Source: Ruminococcaceae bacterium UBA5891 (GTDB taxonomy: Bacteria > Bacillota > Clostridia > Oscillospirales > Acutalibacteraceae). Taken from it: a stretch of 33,564 nucleotides of DNA. The position numbers and the translations under genes are program-made. Position 1 is the stretch's first letter. Each line of letters begins with the position of its first letter. The DNA lies in contig DJET01000008.1 in assembly GCA_002431945.1 (NCBI GenBank), forward strand, positions 1 through 33,564. Reading direction: 5' to 3'. The notes beneath the pieces were generated by a model. The model ran no database searches. It saw only the letters and a program-made list of their open reading frames with translations, and was not told the origin of the DNA. Of this stretch, positions 16,254 to 24,890 are shown piece by piece.

Positions 16254-17795
16254 ATGAACGAGCAGAGAAAAGATTTTAAAGAAAATACCGTAAGCGAAAA
16301 GCCTGTTCTGCTTAGAATGGAAAATATTGAAAAGGCTTTTCCGGGCGTTAAGGCGCTTGATAAGGTTAATCTTACCGTAAAGGCGGGCACCGTACACGCG
16401 CTTATGGGAGAAAACGGAGCAGGCAAATCCACACTTATGAAATGCCTGTTCGGAGTGTATAACAAGGATTCCGGAAATATTTATTTAGACGGAAAAGAAA
16501 TAAACTTTAAAAACTCAAAGGAAGCTCTTGAAAATGGTGTTGCAATGGTACACCAAGAGCTTAATCAGGCGCTTAAGCGCAATGTAATGGACAATATGTG
16601 GTTAGGGCGTTTTCCCACGGTTGCAAAGGGCGTGCCCATAACCAGCGAAAAGAAAATGTATAACGCAACCAAAGAAATTTTTGAAAAATTAGAGGTTAAC
16701 GTTGACCCGAAAACGGTTATGAGCACGATGCCGGTATCGCAAAGGCAGATGGTTGAAATTGCAAAGGCGGTATCGTATAACGCAAAGGTGATCGTATTCG
16801 ACGAGCCTACTTCATCTCTTACCGAGGAAGAGGTTGAGCACCTTTTTAAAATTATAAATATGCTTCGCAGTCAGGGCTGCGGTATAATATACATTTCACA
16901 TAAAATGGCTGAGATCCTGCGTATTTCGGACGAGGTTACCATAATGCGCGACGGCAAATGGATAGCCACGCGCGAAGCCAAGGACTTAACCACCGATGAA
17001 ATTATAAAGCTTATGGTAGGGCGCGAGCTTACCAATATATATCCGCCCAAAACCAACGAAATAGGCGACGTTTTGCTTGAAGCCGATAATTTAAGCTCGG
17101 AGTACGCCAGACTTAACGACGTAAGCTTTAAGGCTAAAAAAGGCGAGATAATAGGCATTGCGGGGCTTGACGGCTCAGGCAGGACAGAGCTGCTTGAAAA
17201 TATTTTCGGCGTGTCAACAAGGCGCGGCGGTACCCTAAGGCTTAACGGGAAAGAAATTAAAAACCGCAATCCCAAGGAATCAATTAAAAACGGTTTTGCC
17301 CTGCTTACGGAGGAACGGCGTGCAACCGGTATTTTCGGAATACTTAATATTCGCGAAAACGCTACCATTTCAAGCCTTGACAAATGCAAAAAAGGTCCGT
17401 TTTTAAGCAAAGCCAAGCTTAAAGAAAATACCGATTGGTGCATAAAATCAATGCATGTTAAAACACCCACGCAGGAAACTAAAATACGCTCCTTATCGGG
17501 CGGTAACCAGCAAAAGGTTATTTTGGGGCGCTGGCTTTTAACCGATCCTACGGTTTTGCTTTTAGACGAGCCGACAAGGGGAATAGACGTAGGCGCAAAG
17601 TATGAGATATATCAGCTTATAATCGACCTTGCCGCAAAGGGCAAAACGGTTATAATGGTATCTTCGGAAATGCCCGAACTGCTCGGCGTATGCGACAGAA
17701 TACTTGTAATGTCGGGCGGAAGGCTTGCGGGCGAGGTAGACGCCGCAACAGCTACTCAAGAGGATATTATGACTCTTGCGGCAAAATTTGCATAG
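16254..17795 (+). CDS. mglA: Sugar ABC transporter ATPase (MglA-like)
   Basis: A 513-residue protein with two fused nucleotide-binding domains, as in MglA, RbsA and XylG. Domain 1 has Walker A GENGAGKST, signature VSQRQMVEIAK and Walker B VIVFDEPTSS. Domain 2 has the degenerate Walker A GLDGSGRTE, a full signature LSGGNQQK and Walker B VLLLDEPTRGID. Degeneracy of the second Walker A is normal for this family. The ATG at 16254 is preceded by GGGGGAT; an in-frame ATG 15 bases earlier has no SD. It powers uptake with mglC (12-bp gap). Confidence 0.94.
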   Translation: MNEQRKDFKENTVSEKPVLLRMENIEKAFPGVKALDKVNLTVKAGTVHALMGENGAGKSTLMKCLFGVYNKDSGNIYLDGKEINFKNSKEALENGVAMVHQELNQALKRNVMDNMWLGRFPTVAKGVPITSEKKMYNATKEIFEKLEVNVDPKTVMSTMPVSQRQMVEIAKAVSYNAKVIVFDEPTSSLTEEEVEHLFKIINMLRSQGCGIIYISHKMAEILRISDEVTIMRDGKWIATREAKDLTTDEIIKLMVGRELTNIYPPKTNEIGDVLLEADNLSSEYARLNDVSFKAKKGEIIGIAGLDGSGRTELLENIFGVSTRRGGTLRLNGKEIKNRNPKESIKNGFALLTEERRATGIFGILNIRENATISSLDKCKKGPFLSKAKLKENTDWCIKSMHVKTPTQETKIRSLSGGNQQKVILGRWLLTDPTVLLLDEPTRGIDVGAKYEIYQLIIDLAAKGKTVIMVSSEMPELLGVCDRILVMSGGRLAGEVDAATATQEDIMTLAAKFA

Positions 17796-17807
17796 GAGGA
17801 ATGAAAA

Positions 17808-18893
17808 ATGTCAACAGCTGCTATTAAAAGAAAAAACCGTTTTTCCGCTTGGATTGACGATTTTAAAGCAAAATCGGGCGCGGATAAGCGCAGAGCAATT
17901 TCCGATTTGCTGTTTAACAACGCTATGTATATTATTATTGCGGTTGCGGTAATTTATATAGCTATAAGGGTACCGGCTTTTCTTAAGCTGCCTTCAATTG
18001 TAAACATAATTTCACTTACGGCGGCAAAGCTGCCCATAGCGCTCGGTATCGGCGGCGCAATAGTGCTTACGGGCACGGATATATCGGCAGGCCGATGCGT
18101 AGGTCTTACCGCTTGTATTGCGGCTTCGCTTTTGCAAATGACGGGGTACGCAAATAAAATATTCCCGAATTTAAAGGTTATGCCGCTTTGGATAGTATTG
18201 CTTGCGGTTATCGTGGTAGGCGCGGTTATAGGCTTTGTAAACGGCTTTTTTGTGGCTAAATTCAAGCTTCATCCGTTTATAGTAACACTTTCAACCCAGC
18301 TTATTGTTTTCGGCCTTGTGCTTATGTATTTAATGCTCGGCGGAAACAACGGTCAGACCCTTTCGGGACTTGATACCTCTTATACCGATTTTGTGCGCGG
18401 CACTCTGTTTAAAATAGGCGACGTTGCGGTGCCGAAATACGTTTTGTATTCCGTAATCTTAACCGCTCTTATGTGGGTTATCTGGAACAAGACAAAATTC
18501 GGCAAAAATATGTTTGCGGTAGGCTCTAACGAAGAGGCGGCAAACGTTTCGGGCGTTAATGTATTCTGGACTATCGTTTTAGTATTTGTGCTTGCGGGCG
18601 CTATGTACGGCATAACAGGATTTATCGAGGGCGCGCGTATCGCCTCCTGCTCGGCTAACACCGGTCTTAACTACGAATCGGACGCTATCGCGGCGTGCGT
18701 TATCGGCGGCGTATCGTTTGTAGGCGGCACAGGTAAAATAAGCGGTATAGTAATCGGCGTGTTCCTTTTACAGATAATTTTCGTAGGTCTTAACTTCCTT
18801 TCGGTAGACGCAAATATGCTTTATGTTATAAAGGGCCTTATAATCCTTGTTGCATGCGCTATCGATATGCGTAAATATTTGGCGCGTAAATAA
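17808..18893 (+). CDS. mglC: Sugar ABC transporter permease (MglC-like)
   Basis: A 361-residue membrane protein of the BPD_transp_2 family, with about eight to ten hydrophobic segments. The first is near residues 45-62. The family motif GGAIVLTGTDISAG (about 81-94) and the late segment IAACVIGGVSFVGGTGKISG (near 285-305), which corresponds to the ATPase-contact loop of this family, are evident. SD AGGAGG lies just after the mglA stop. It probably forms a homodimeric channel that works with MglA and MglB. Confidence 0.94.
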   Translation: MSTAAIKRKNRFSAWIDDFKAKSGADKRRAISDLLFNNAMYIIIAVAVIYIAIRVPAFLKLPSIVNIISLTAAKLPIALGIGGAIVLTGTDISAGRCVGLTACIAASLLQMTGYANKIFPNLKVMPLWIVLLAVIVVGAVIGFVNGFFVAKFKLHPFIVTLSTQLIVFGLVLMYLMLGGNNGQTLSGLDTSYTDFVRGTLFKIGDVAVPKYVLYSVILTALMWVIWNKTKFGKNMFAVGSNEEAANVSGVNVFWTIVLVFVLAGAMYGITGFIEGARIASCSANTGLNYESDAIAACVIGGVSFVGGTGKISGIVIGVFLLQIIFVGLNFLSVDANMLYVIKGLIILVACAIDMRKYLARK

Positions 18894-18916
18894 TTTTTAA
18901 AAACGGGGTGAACGGT

Positions 18917-19270
18917 ATGGAAAACAAAACGGCTGAAACCAAAAAAAAGGGCGGACTTTACGCAAAGGTAAATATGTCGGTAAAATCAGCCAATATAATG
19001 GTGGGAGTGCTTGTGGCGGCACTGCTTGCAGTTTCGGTATTTGTTATAAAGCATAACGGCTTTACCGTTAAGTTTGATACCGACGGCGGCTCGTACGTAG
19101 CGCCCGTTAAGGCAATGTATTCCGAGACCGTATCGCCCGATGAGCCTGTAAAGCAGGGCTATAAATTTACGGGCTGGTATACCGACCGCGACTGCACAAA
19201 CGAATGGCAAACGGATAACGCCGTGACAGGCAGTATGACGCTTTACGCAGGTTGGGAAAAAGCCGAATAA
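18917..19270 (+). CDS. Small membrane protein with one InlB-type B-repeat
   Basis: A 117-residue protein. Residues 1-20 are polar and Lys-rich, residues about 24-44 form one membrane span (IMVGVLVAALLAVSVFVI), and the rest is one Listeria/Bacteroides InlB B-repeat unit (Flg_new). Typical features are the VKFDTDGGSYV strand, GYKFTGWYTD and the closing MTLYAGW. The N-in, C-out topology would present the repeat outside the cell. The SD GGGGTG suits the ATG at 18917 better than the in-frame GTG at 18908. It is 23 bp after mglC and precedes the yesN promoter, so it is the last gene of the mgl operon. Its role is unknown; a link to the transporter or the sensor is inference. Confidence 0.8.
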   Translation: MENKTAETKKKGGLYAKVNMSVKSANIMVGVLVAALLAVSVFVIKHNGFTVKFDTDGGSYVAPVKAMYSETVSPDEPVKQGYKFTGWYTDRDCTNEWQTDNAVTGSMTLYAGWEKAE

Positions 19271-19276
19271 AATGTT

Positions 19277-19305
19277 TTGATTTTCCCGATGTTTAATGGT
19301 ATACT
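19277..19305 (+). promoter_or_regulatory. Promoter of yesN
   Basis: A TTGATT -35 box (19277-19282), a 17-bp spacer and a TATACT -10 box (19300-19305) preceded by TGG, an extended -10. It lies 39 bp before the yesN start, immediately after the mgl operon. Confidence 0.8.
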
Positions 19306-19336
19306 TATATCGGTAGGTATTACTTTAACATCGGGA
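19284..19336. promoter_or_regulatory. Inverted repeat straddling the yesN -10 box and SD
   Basis: TCCCGATGTTTAA (19284-19296) fills most of the promoter spacer. TTTAACATCGGGA (19324-19336) is its inverted copy with one mismatch in 13 and covers most of the SD GGGAG (19333-19337). The arms are 40 bp apart centre to centre. It may be an operator for autoregulation or a hairpin that silences readthrough mRNA from the mgl operon. Confidence 0.6.
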
Positions 19337-19344
19337 GAATTTTT

Positions 19345-20931
19345 ATGAAATATACAGTTCTTGTGGTTGAAGACGAATACGAACAGCGCCGCGCGGTAAT
19401 AGAGCGCGTTAACTGGGAAGCCGCCGGCTTTGAGGTTGTGGGCGAGGCGGAGAACGGCGTTGAGGCGCTTGATATTATCGAAACGTTAGAGCCGGACCTT
19501 ATACTTACGGATATTAAAATGCCTATGATTTCAGGTCTGGAGCTTGCAAAAAGGGTGCGCGAGCTGCGCCCTGCAACGCAAATGGTAATATTAAGCGGGT
19601 ACGACAGCTTTGAATATGCAAGGGAAGCGATCAACTACAATATAATCTCTTACCTTTTAAAGCCTATTTCGTCGGACGAGCTGTCAAAAGAGCTTTTTAC
19701 AATCAAAAAGCGTATGGACGAAAAGCTCGGCAGCGTTATTGCAAGACCTGAATCGGATACCGAAAAGCAGCTTCACCGTATGAAAATAAACACCTTTTTA
19801 CTGCCGCTTATGCTCGGCAGCAATGAGGAACAGCCCGATGAAAGGGAGCTTGCAAGGCGTGCGGAGGAGCTTGGAATAATTAAAGAAAACACAAAACCGC
19901 ATTACTGCGTTTTGGTTTCAAAATTTAAAAATAACGGCGTTTCCTATACGGGAAAAGAGCATACCGATTTTTTAGACGCGGTGCTTAACAAATACTTTTA
20001 CGCTGTAAGCTTTACGGTTTACGGCAGGGCGGTAACCCTTATTGTGTACGATAATGAGGGGGATATATCCTCGGTGCTTGATCTGCCGCTTAAAGAGGTT
20101 GTTCAAACGGCTAAAAAAATGCTTTCGCAAACCTGCACAATAGGCATAAGCCGTGAGTTTTCGGAGCTTTCGGGCTGCTCTGCCGCGTATTTTCAGGCAG
20201 TAACGGCAAGGCGCTATACCAAGGACGGCGCAGGCGAGGTTCGCTTTATAAACGATCAGGAGCGCGACGGCGAAATTGAAATAGACCATGTTGAAAAAAC
20301 CGTTTTAAAGCTTGAACAGCTTTTAAAGGTGGGCGATAACGGGGCGCTTTGCGATTTTATAAACGGTATGTTTGAAAACAGCACGCCCGAAAACGCCGAT
20401 CTGCTTGTTATGCAGATATTGGCAACGGTTTACAGGGTTGTAAGCAATGTTGCGGAAAAAAGCGACGTAGTTACCTTGCTTTCCTCAAATCAGATATTTT
20501 CACGTATGACCACATATAACAGCGAGGCAGGGGTGAAGGGCGAGCTTATCTCGCTTTGCGAAAATGCCAAATCAATAATTTCAAGCTCGCAGCGGCGCGA
20601 CAGCGAGGTGCTGTGCGACCGTGCGGTGCAGATTATAAACGAACGCTTTTCGGACGAGGAGCTTTCTTTAAACGGCGTAAGCCGTGAGCTTGCGGTAAGC
20701 CCCAACTATTTAAGCGCGCTTATTAAAAAGAACAAAAAGAAAAATTTTGTAACCCTGCTTACCGAAAAAAGAATGTCCGCCGCATACGATATGCTTGTAT
20801 GCACGGGTATGAAGGTGCTTGAAATAGCCGAAAAGTGCGGTTACAGCGACCAGCATTATTTCAGCTATTGCTTTAAAAAATACTATGGCGATTCCCCCGG
20901 AAAAATCAGATCTTTAAGGCAAGGTGAATAA
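19345..20931 (+). CDS. YesN-type response regulator, AraC output domain
   Basis: A 528-residue DNA-binding regulator. The receiver domain (1-122) has the acidic pair Glu9-Asp10, phospho-acceptor Asp56 in LTDIKMP and the conserved Lys in LLKPIS. A long middle region (125-420) has no clear motif but is usual in YesN-like proteins. The AraC/XylS domain (about 430-528) has two helix-turn-helix units, with LSLNGVSRELAVSPNYLSALIKK and VLEIAEKCGYSDQHYFSYCFKKYYG. It should be phosphorylated by the YesM-like kinase downstream and activate the sugar genes. The natural end may have been altered by the insertion that follows: the present TAA is given by the first bases after a 15-base repeat. Confidence 0.92.
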   Translation: MKYTVLVVEDEYEQRRAVIERVNWEAAGFEVVGEAENGVEALDIIETLEPDLILTDIKMPMISGLELAKRVRELRPATQMVILSGYDSFEYAREAINYNIISYLLKPISSDELSKELFTIKKRMDEKLGSVIARPESDTEKQLHRMKINTFLLPLMLGSNEEQPDERELARRAEELGIIKENTKPHYCVLVSKFKNNGVSYTGKEHTDFLDAVLNKYFYAVSFTVYGRAVTLIVYDNEGDISSVLDLPLKEVVQTAKKMLSQTCTIGISREFSELSGCSAAYFQAVTARRYTKDGAGEVRFINDQERDGEIEIDHVEKTVLKLEQLLKVGDNGALCDFINGMFENSTPENADLLVMQILATVYRVVSNVAEKSDVVTLLSSNQIFSRMTTYNSEAGVKGELISLCENAKSIISSSQRRDSEVLCDRAVQIINERFSDEELSLNGVSRELAVSPNYLSALIKKNKKKNFVTLLTEKRMSAAYDMLVCTGMKVLEIAEKCGYSDQHYFSYCFKKYYGDSPGKIRSLRQGE

Positions 20932-21159
20932 TTCGGACCTGCCCTAAACGGCGGATTTTCGGCGTATTTTCACTTGTCGTCTTTATAAGGCGAAAGCCTT
21001 ATCGCATTCTCCGCATAAAAATCCGCACGAAAATACGCTCGTTTCGGGTAGAAGATTTTTTGTGTATCGGTTTTAACTAATATTTAACGCGGCAATGCGG
21101 GGATTCCGCACCCAAAAAACAGGTTCGGATTATCTACGCTTGCCTTAAGGCAGGGTGAA
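20914..21159. mobile_element. MITE-like hairpin insertion between yesN and yesM
   Basis: No gene lies in 20932-21164. The stretch folds on itself. Outer arms 20914-20941 and 21120-21148 match at 24 of 28 positions with one gap, ending in TAATYCGRACCTG. Inner arms 20942-20970 and 21018-21048 are also strongly complementary, and a perfect hairpin ATAAGGC-GAAA-GCCTTAT lies at 20985-21002. A 15-base direct repeat, TTAAGGCARGGTGAA, flanks it (20914-20928 and 21145-21159, one mismatch). This suits a non-autonomous element with target duplication, though arms and duplication overlap, so exact ends are unclear. No transposase or clear promoter is inside. Confidence 0.65.
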
Positions 21160-21164
21160 AACAC

Positions 21165-22898
21165 TTGAAAGCACGCCGTAAAAAAATAACTTTAAGTCTT
21201 TCTTCAATAACCGTTTTATCGGTAACCGCGGCGGCGGTTATTGCCGTTTCGGTTTGTATAGGTATATTTGCAAGCGTTTACAGCAAGGCGCTTCTAAGAG
21301 ACGCGCGCGTAAGCACAGAGCAAACAGCCGACCAAACGGCGCTTTTTATTAACAACTATTTAAGCGGTATGAAGGAAAAGCTTAATCTTATTAACGGCAT
21401 AGTATCCGATACCGAAACACCCGAAGAACTAAGCGGCAGAATTTCGGCGCTTACTTATATTCAAAACGATATTTATGCCGTTACGGTTTACGGTAAAAAC
21501 GGCGAGATAGTAAGCTGTACGGGCAGCGGCGCCGCGCTCAAGGGCAGTATATATAAGGACGCTTCGTTTGACAAGGAGCTTTTTGAAACTTCGGGCGGTT
21601 ATATACTTTCCGCACCGCACGTTCAAACGCTTTTTGAAAACGAATACCCTTGGGTTGTTACCCTTGCGGTTAAAACCGACGAGCCCGTTTTTGAAAACGG
21701 CGCTTACATTGCAATAGATTTTAATTTCTCCGAAATTGCAAAATATATAAGCAGTATAGGCGTAGGCAGGCAGGGCTATTGCTATATTGCCGATATTTCG
21801 GGTAATATTGTGTATCACCCGCAGCAGCAGCTTTTGTTTTCGGGGCTTAAGGACGAAGACGTAAAGCTGATCTCAAAGATGACAGACGGCACAAAAAGCG
21901 AAAAGGATAAAATTTTCACCGTAAAAACATCGGACGGCGGAAATTGGCGAATTGTAAGCGTTACCTATACCGGCGAGCTTGCCGCAGAGCGGCGAACGCA
22001 GATAATAATAAGCGTTGCGATTACCGTTTTAAGCTGTGCTGCGGTCTTGCTTATTGTGCTTGCGGTATATTCAAAAATAGTAAACGCTCCCGTAAAAGCG
22101 CTTATACGCGAAATTAAGCAATTTGAAAGAAACGCAAACGGCTTTACCTTTTCTGGCGGAGATGAGACCGTAAAGGAATTAAGGGTTATATCGTCTACCT
22201 TCGGCCATATGACAGGGCGCATAAAGCAGCTTATGGAGCAGGTGCGCCGCGAAGAAACCGAGCTTAGAAAAACCGAGCTGAAAGCATTGCAGGCGCAGAT
22301 AAATCCGCACTTTTTGTATAATACGCTTGATTCCATACAGTGGATGTGCGAGCGCGGCAAAACCGAGGACGCGGCAAAAATGGTAAGCGCATTGGCGCGG
22401 CTTTTCAGAATAAGCATAAGCAAGGGCCGCGAGCTTATTCCCATTAAGGACGAGCTGCGCCATGCCGAAAATTACCTTTTAATTCAAAGCTACCGTTATA
22501 AGGATCAGTTTACCTATTCGTTTGATGTGGACGAGTCGCTTTGCGGGTATTTGTGCAATAAAATTACCGTTCAGCCACTTATTGAAAATGCGATTTATCA
22601 CGGGCTTGACCGTCTTGTAGACGAGGGTGAAATTAAAATAACCGTAAAGCAGGCGCCCGACGACCGAAACGATATTTTAATTACCGTAAGCGATAACGGC
22701 GTCGGTATGACAAAGGAGCAGTGCGAAGCCATACTTAAAAAGGAACGCAGCGACTCAAGCGGTATAGGCGTTAAGAACGTTAACGACAGGCTTAAAATAT
22801 ATTTCGGCGATAAATACGGTCTTACAATCGAAAGCGAGCTTGACGTGGGTACTTCCGTTACCGTGCGAATACCTAAGCAGGAGGTGCCGAAGCAATGA
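21165..22898 (+). CDS. YesM-type sensor histidine kinase (TTG start)
   Basis: A 577-residue membrane kinase. Membrane segment 1 is about residues 13-35, an extracellular Cache-like sensor domain covers 36-275, segment 2 is about 280-303 and a HAMP linker follows (304-358). The His_kinase domain has the phospho-acceptor His382 in INPHFLYNTLDS. The ATPase domain has the N-box VQPLIENAIYHG, G1 VSDNGVGM and G2 SSGIGVKNVNDR. The start is TTG with SD AGGGTGA; an in-frame stop lies 9 bases upstream and the next Met is far downstream, past the first membrane span. It should phosphorylate the YesN regulator. It overlaps the next gene by ATGA. Confidence 0.92.
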   Translation: MKARRKKITLSLSSITVLSVTAAAVIAVSVCIGIFASVYSKALLRDARVSTEQTADQTALFINNYLSGMKEKLNLINGIVSDTETPEELSGRISALTYIQNDIYAVTVYGKNGEIVSCTGSGAALKGSIYKDASFDKELFETSGGYILSAPHVQTLFENEYPWVVTLAVKTDEPVFENGAYIAIDFNFSEIAKYISSIGVGRQGYCYIADISGNIVYHPQQQLLFSGLKDEDVKLISKMTDGTKSEKDKIFTVKTSDGGNWRIVSVTYTGELAAERRTQIIISVAITVLSCAAVLLIVLAVYSKIVNAPVKALIREIKQFERNANGFTFSGGDETVKELRVISSTFGHMTGRIKQLMEQVRREETELRKTELKALQAQINPHFLYNTLDSIQWMCERGKTEDAAKMVSALARLFRISISKGRELIPIKDELRHAENYLLIQSYRYKDQFTYSFDVDESLCGYLCNKITVQPLIENAIYHGLDRLVDEGEIKITVKQAPDDRNDILITVSDNGVGMTKEQCEAILKKERSDSSGIGVKNVNDRLKIYFGDKYGLTIESELDVGTSVTVRIPKQEVPKQ

Positions 22899-23857
22899 AG
22901 CATTATAAGATCACGGCTTTAATTTTATCGGTTTTAATTTGCCTTACAATGTGCTCCTGTTCCGAAAAAAGCGAAAAAAAGGAAATTGCCGTTATTGTAA
23001 AGGCTACCGATTCGGATTTTTGGCACAGGGTAAAAGACGGCGTAATGGCGGCGGCAACCGAGTATAATGTTGACGTAACGTTTGAAGGTCCCGAAAACGA
23101 GGAGGACAGCGATGCGCAGATTTCGCTTATAAACCGTGCGGTTAAAAACGGCGTCGGAGCTGTTGTGCTTTCCGCCATAGATTTTGAAAAATCCGCCGAA
23201 GCGGTAAACGCGGCGGCGCGCGCGGGGGTAAAAATAGTAGCTATTGACAGTGCGGTCAATTCAAAAAACGTAAGCGCCTTTATCGGAACCGATAATAAAG
23301 AGGCAGGCAAAGCCGCCGCAAAAGCCGCAATTGACGGTTCGGGGCTGCCCGATAATATAAAGATAGGTATTGTTAACTATTACGAAAGCACCGAAAACGG
23401 CCGCAGCCGCTATGAGGGCTTTAAGGAGTATGTTAACGGTGTGCCGAATGCCGAAATTGCCGCCGAAATTACGGCGGACAGCAATACCGAAAGCGCCTGC
23501 AAGGCGGCGCAGGACTTACTTAAGGCGCACCCCGAAATTAACGTGCTTGTTGGCTTTAACGAGTGGATGACGTTAGGAATAGGCGAGGCGGTTAAAAGCC
23601 TTGCAGATGAAAGGAATATTTACACCGTGGGCTTTGATACAAACACGGTTTCGGTTGGTATGCTTGAAACCGGAGAAATAGACGCGCTTATTGTTCAAAA
23701 CCCGTTTGCAATAGGATATTTGGGCGTTAAAAGCGCCTCCGCCCTTATTTCGGGCGAGGGGTGCGACAGCGAGCAATACACCGCCGTAACGGCGGTTACA
23801 AGAAAAAATATGTTTGACAGCGATATACAAAAGCTGTTATTCAATTTTACGGAGTGA
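22895..23857 (+). CDS. Second sugar-binding lipoprotein, kinase-coupled
   Basis: A 320-residue type I solute-binding protein (ribose/galactose class, Peripla_BP_4). The signal peptide ends in a Cys-rich lipobox; Cys22 (MCSC) or Cys20 is the likely lipid site. Conserved pieces are VIVKATDSDFWHRVKDG near the start, NGVGAVVLSAID, IVAIDSAVNSKNVSAFIGTDN and VGFNEWMTLGIGEAV. The calcium loop of MglB is absent. It is not next to a permease but overlaps the kinase gene by 4 bases, so it probably hands ligand information to the kinase, as XylFII does to LytS, rather than importing sugar. That role is inference; the fold is clear. Confidence 0.88.
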   Translation: MKHYKITALILSVLICLTMCSCSEKSEKKEIAVIVKATDSDFWHRVKDGVMAAATEYNVDVTFEGPENEEDSDAQISLINRAVKNGVGAVVLSAIDFEKSAEAVNAAARAGVKIVAIDSAVNSKNVSAFIGTDNKEAGKAAAKAAIDGSGLPDNIKIGIVNYYESTENGRSRYEGFKEYVNGVPNAEIAAEITADSNTESACKAAQDLLKAHPEINVLVGFNEWMTLGIGEAVKSLADERNIYTVGFDTNTVSVGMLETGEIDALIVQNPFAIGYLGVKSASALISGEGCDSEQYTAVTAVTRKNMFDSDIQKLLFNFTE

Positions 23858-23862
23858 CTTTT

Positions 23863-24852
23863 ATGTATAAAGCAAGCAGCGTTAGATATGAAAAAATGAG
23901 TTATGCAAGGTGCGGCGACAGCGGTCTTATGCTGCCGCGCGTTTCGCTGGGGCTGTGGCACAATTTCGGCGATACGGCGGATTACGGTAATATGAAAGAG
24001 CTTGTATTCACCGCGTTTGATAACGGTATTACGCACTTTGACCTTGCAAATAATTACGGACCGGAGCCCGGCAGTGCCGAAAGGAACTTCGGCAAGATTT
24101 TAAGGGAAGAGTTAGGGTTTTACCGCGATGAAATTCTTGTAAGCACAAAAGCAGGCTATGAAATGTGGGACGGACCTTACGGAAATATGGGCAGCAGAAA
24201 GTATTTGCTTGCAAGCTTAGACCAAAGCCTTAAAAGAATGGGGCTTGACTATGTGGATATTTTCTATCACCACCGCCCCGATCCCGATACTCCGCTTGAG
24301 GAGACAATGGGAGCGCTTGACAGCGCGGTTAAAAGCGGTAAGGCATTGTATGTCGGTCTTTCAAATTATGACGGCGAGCGCCTTAAAAAAGCCGCAAAAA
24401 TATTAAACGAGCTTAAATGCCCGTTTATAATAAATCAAAACCGATATTCCATTTTTGACCGCACAATAGAAAACAACGGCCTTAAAGCCGCCGCAAAAGA
24501 GCTTAATAAGGGAATAATTGCTTTCAGTCCGTTAGCGCAGGGTATGCTTACAAACAGGTATTTAAACGGTATTCCGGCAGACAGCCGCATTATGACCGAC
24601 GGCAGATTTTTAAAGGAATCCGCCATTACAAAGGAGCGCTTAGAACAAATCTCACGGCTTAACGAAACAGCAAAAAGCAGAAATCAAACCCTTGCCGAAA
24701 TGGCGCTTGCATGGGTGCTTAGGGACGGCGTGGTAACCTCGGTTTTAATAGGGGCTTCAAGATCGTCGCAGATACTTGATAATATAAAGGCGATCGAAAA
24801 CACCGAATTTACGGCGGAGGAGCTTAAAAAAATCGATGAAATATCGCTGTAA
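23863..24852 (+). CDS. Aldo-keto reductase (YghZ/GAP-reductase-like)
   Basis: A 329-residue NADPH-dependent oxidoreductase with a TIM barrel. The catalytic tetrad can be read as Asp60 and Tyr65 in FDLANNYG, Lys96 in VSTKAG and His136 or His137 in YHHRPD. The opening YARCGDSGLMLPRVSLGLWHNFG and GPEPGSAERNFG are typical of the AKR14 group, which includes E. coli YghZ (L-glyceraldehyde 3-phosphate and methylglyoxal reductase). The ATG at 23863 has GGAG 8 bases upstream; the in-frame GTG at 23854 overlaps the previous stop and is less likely. It ends the sensor operon and may detoxify carbonyls or reduce a sugar. Confidence 0.9.
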   Translation: MYKASSVRYEKMSYARCGDSGLMLPRVSLGLWHNFGDTADYGNMKELVFTAFDNGITHFDLANNYGPEPGSAERNFGKILREELGFYRDEILVSTKAGYEMWDGPYGNMGSRKYLLASLDQSLKRMGLDYVDIFYHHRPDPDTPLEETMGALDSAVKSGKALYVGLSNYDGERLKKAAKILNELKCPFIINQNRYSIFDRTIENNGLKAAAKELNKGIIAFSPLAQGMLTNRYLNGIPADSRIMTDGRFLKESAITKERLEQISRLNETAKSRNQTLAEMALAWVLRDGVVTSVLIGASRSSQILDNIKAIENTEFTAEELKKIDEISL

Positions 24853-24890
24853 AACAAAAGGTTTCCTTATCGGCTGTAATTTATAGGATA

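Noticed and set aside
20932..21164. Promoter for the kinase gene inside the hairpin element
   Set aside because: TTGTGT at 21060-21065 has no -10 box at 16-18 bp, so no promoter can be supported.
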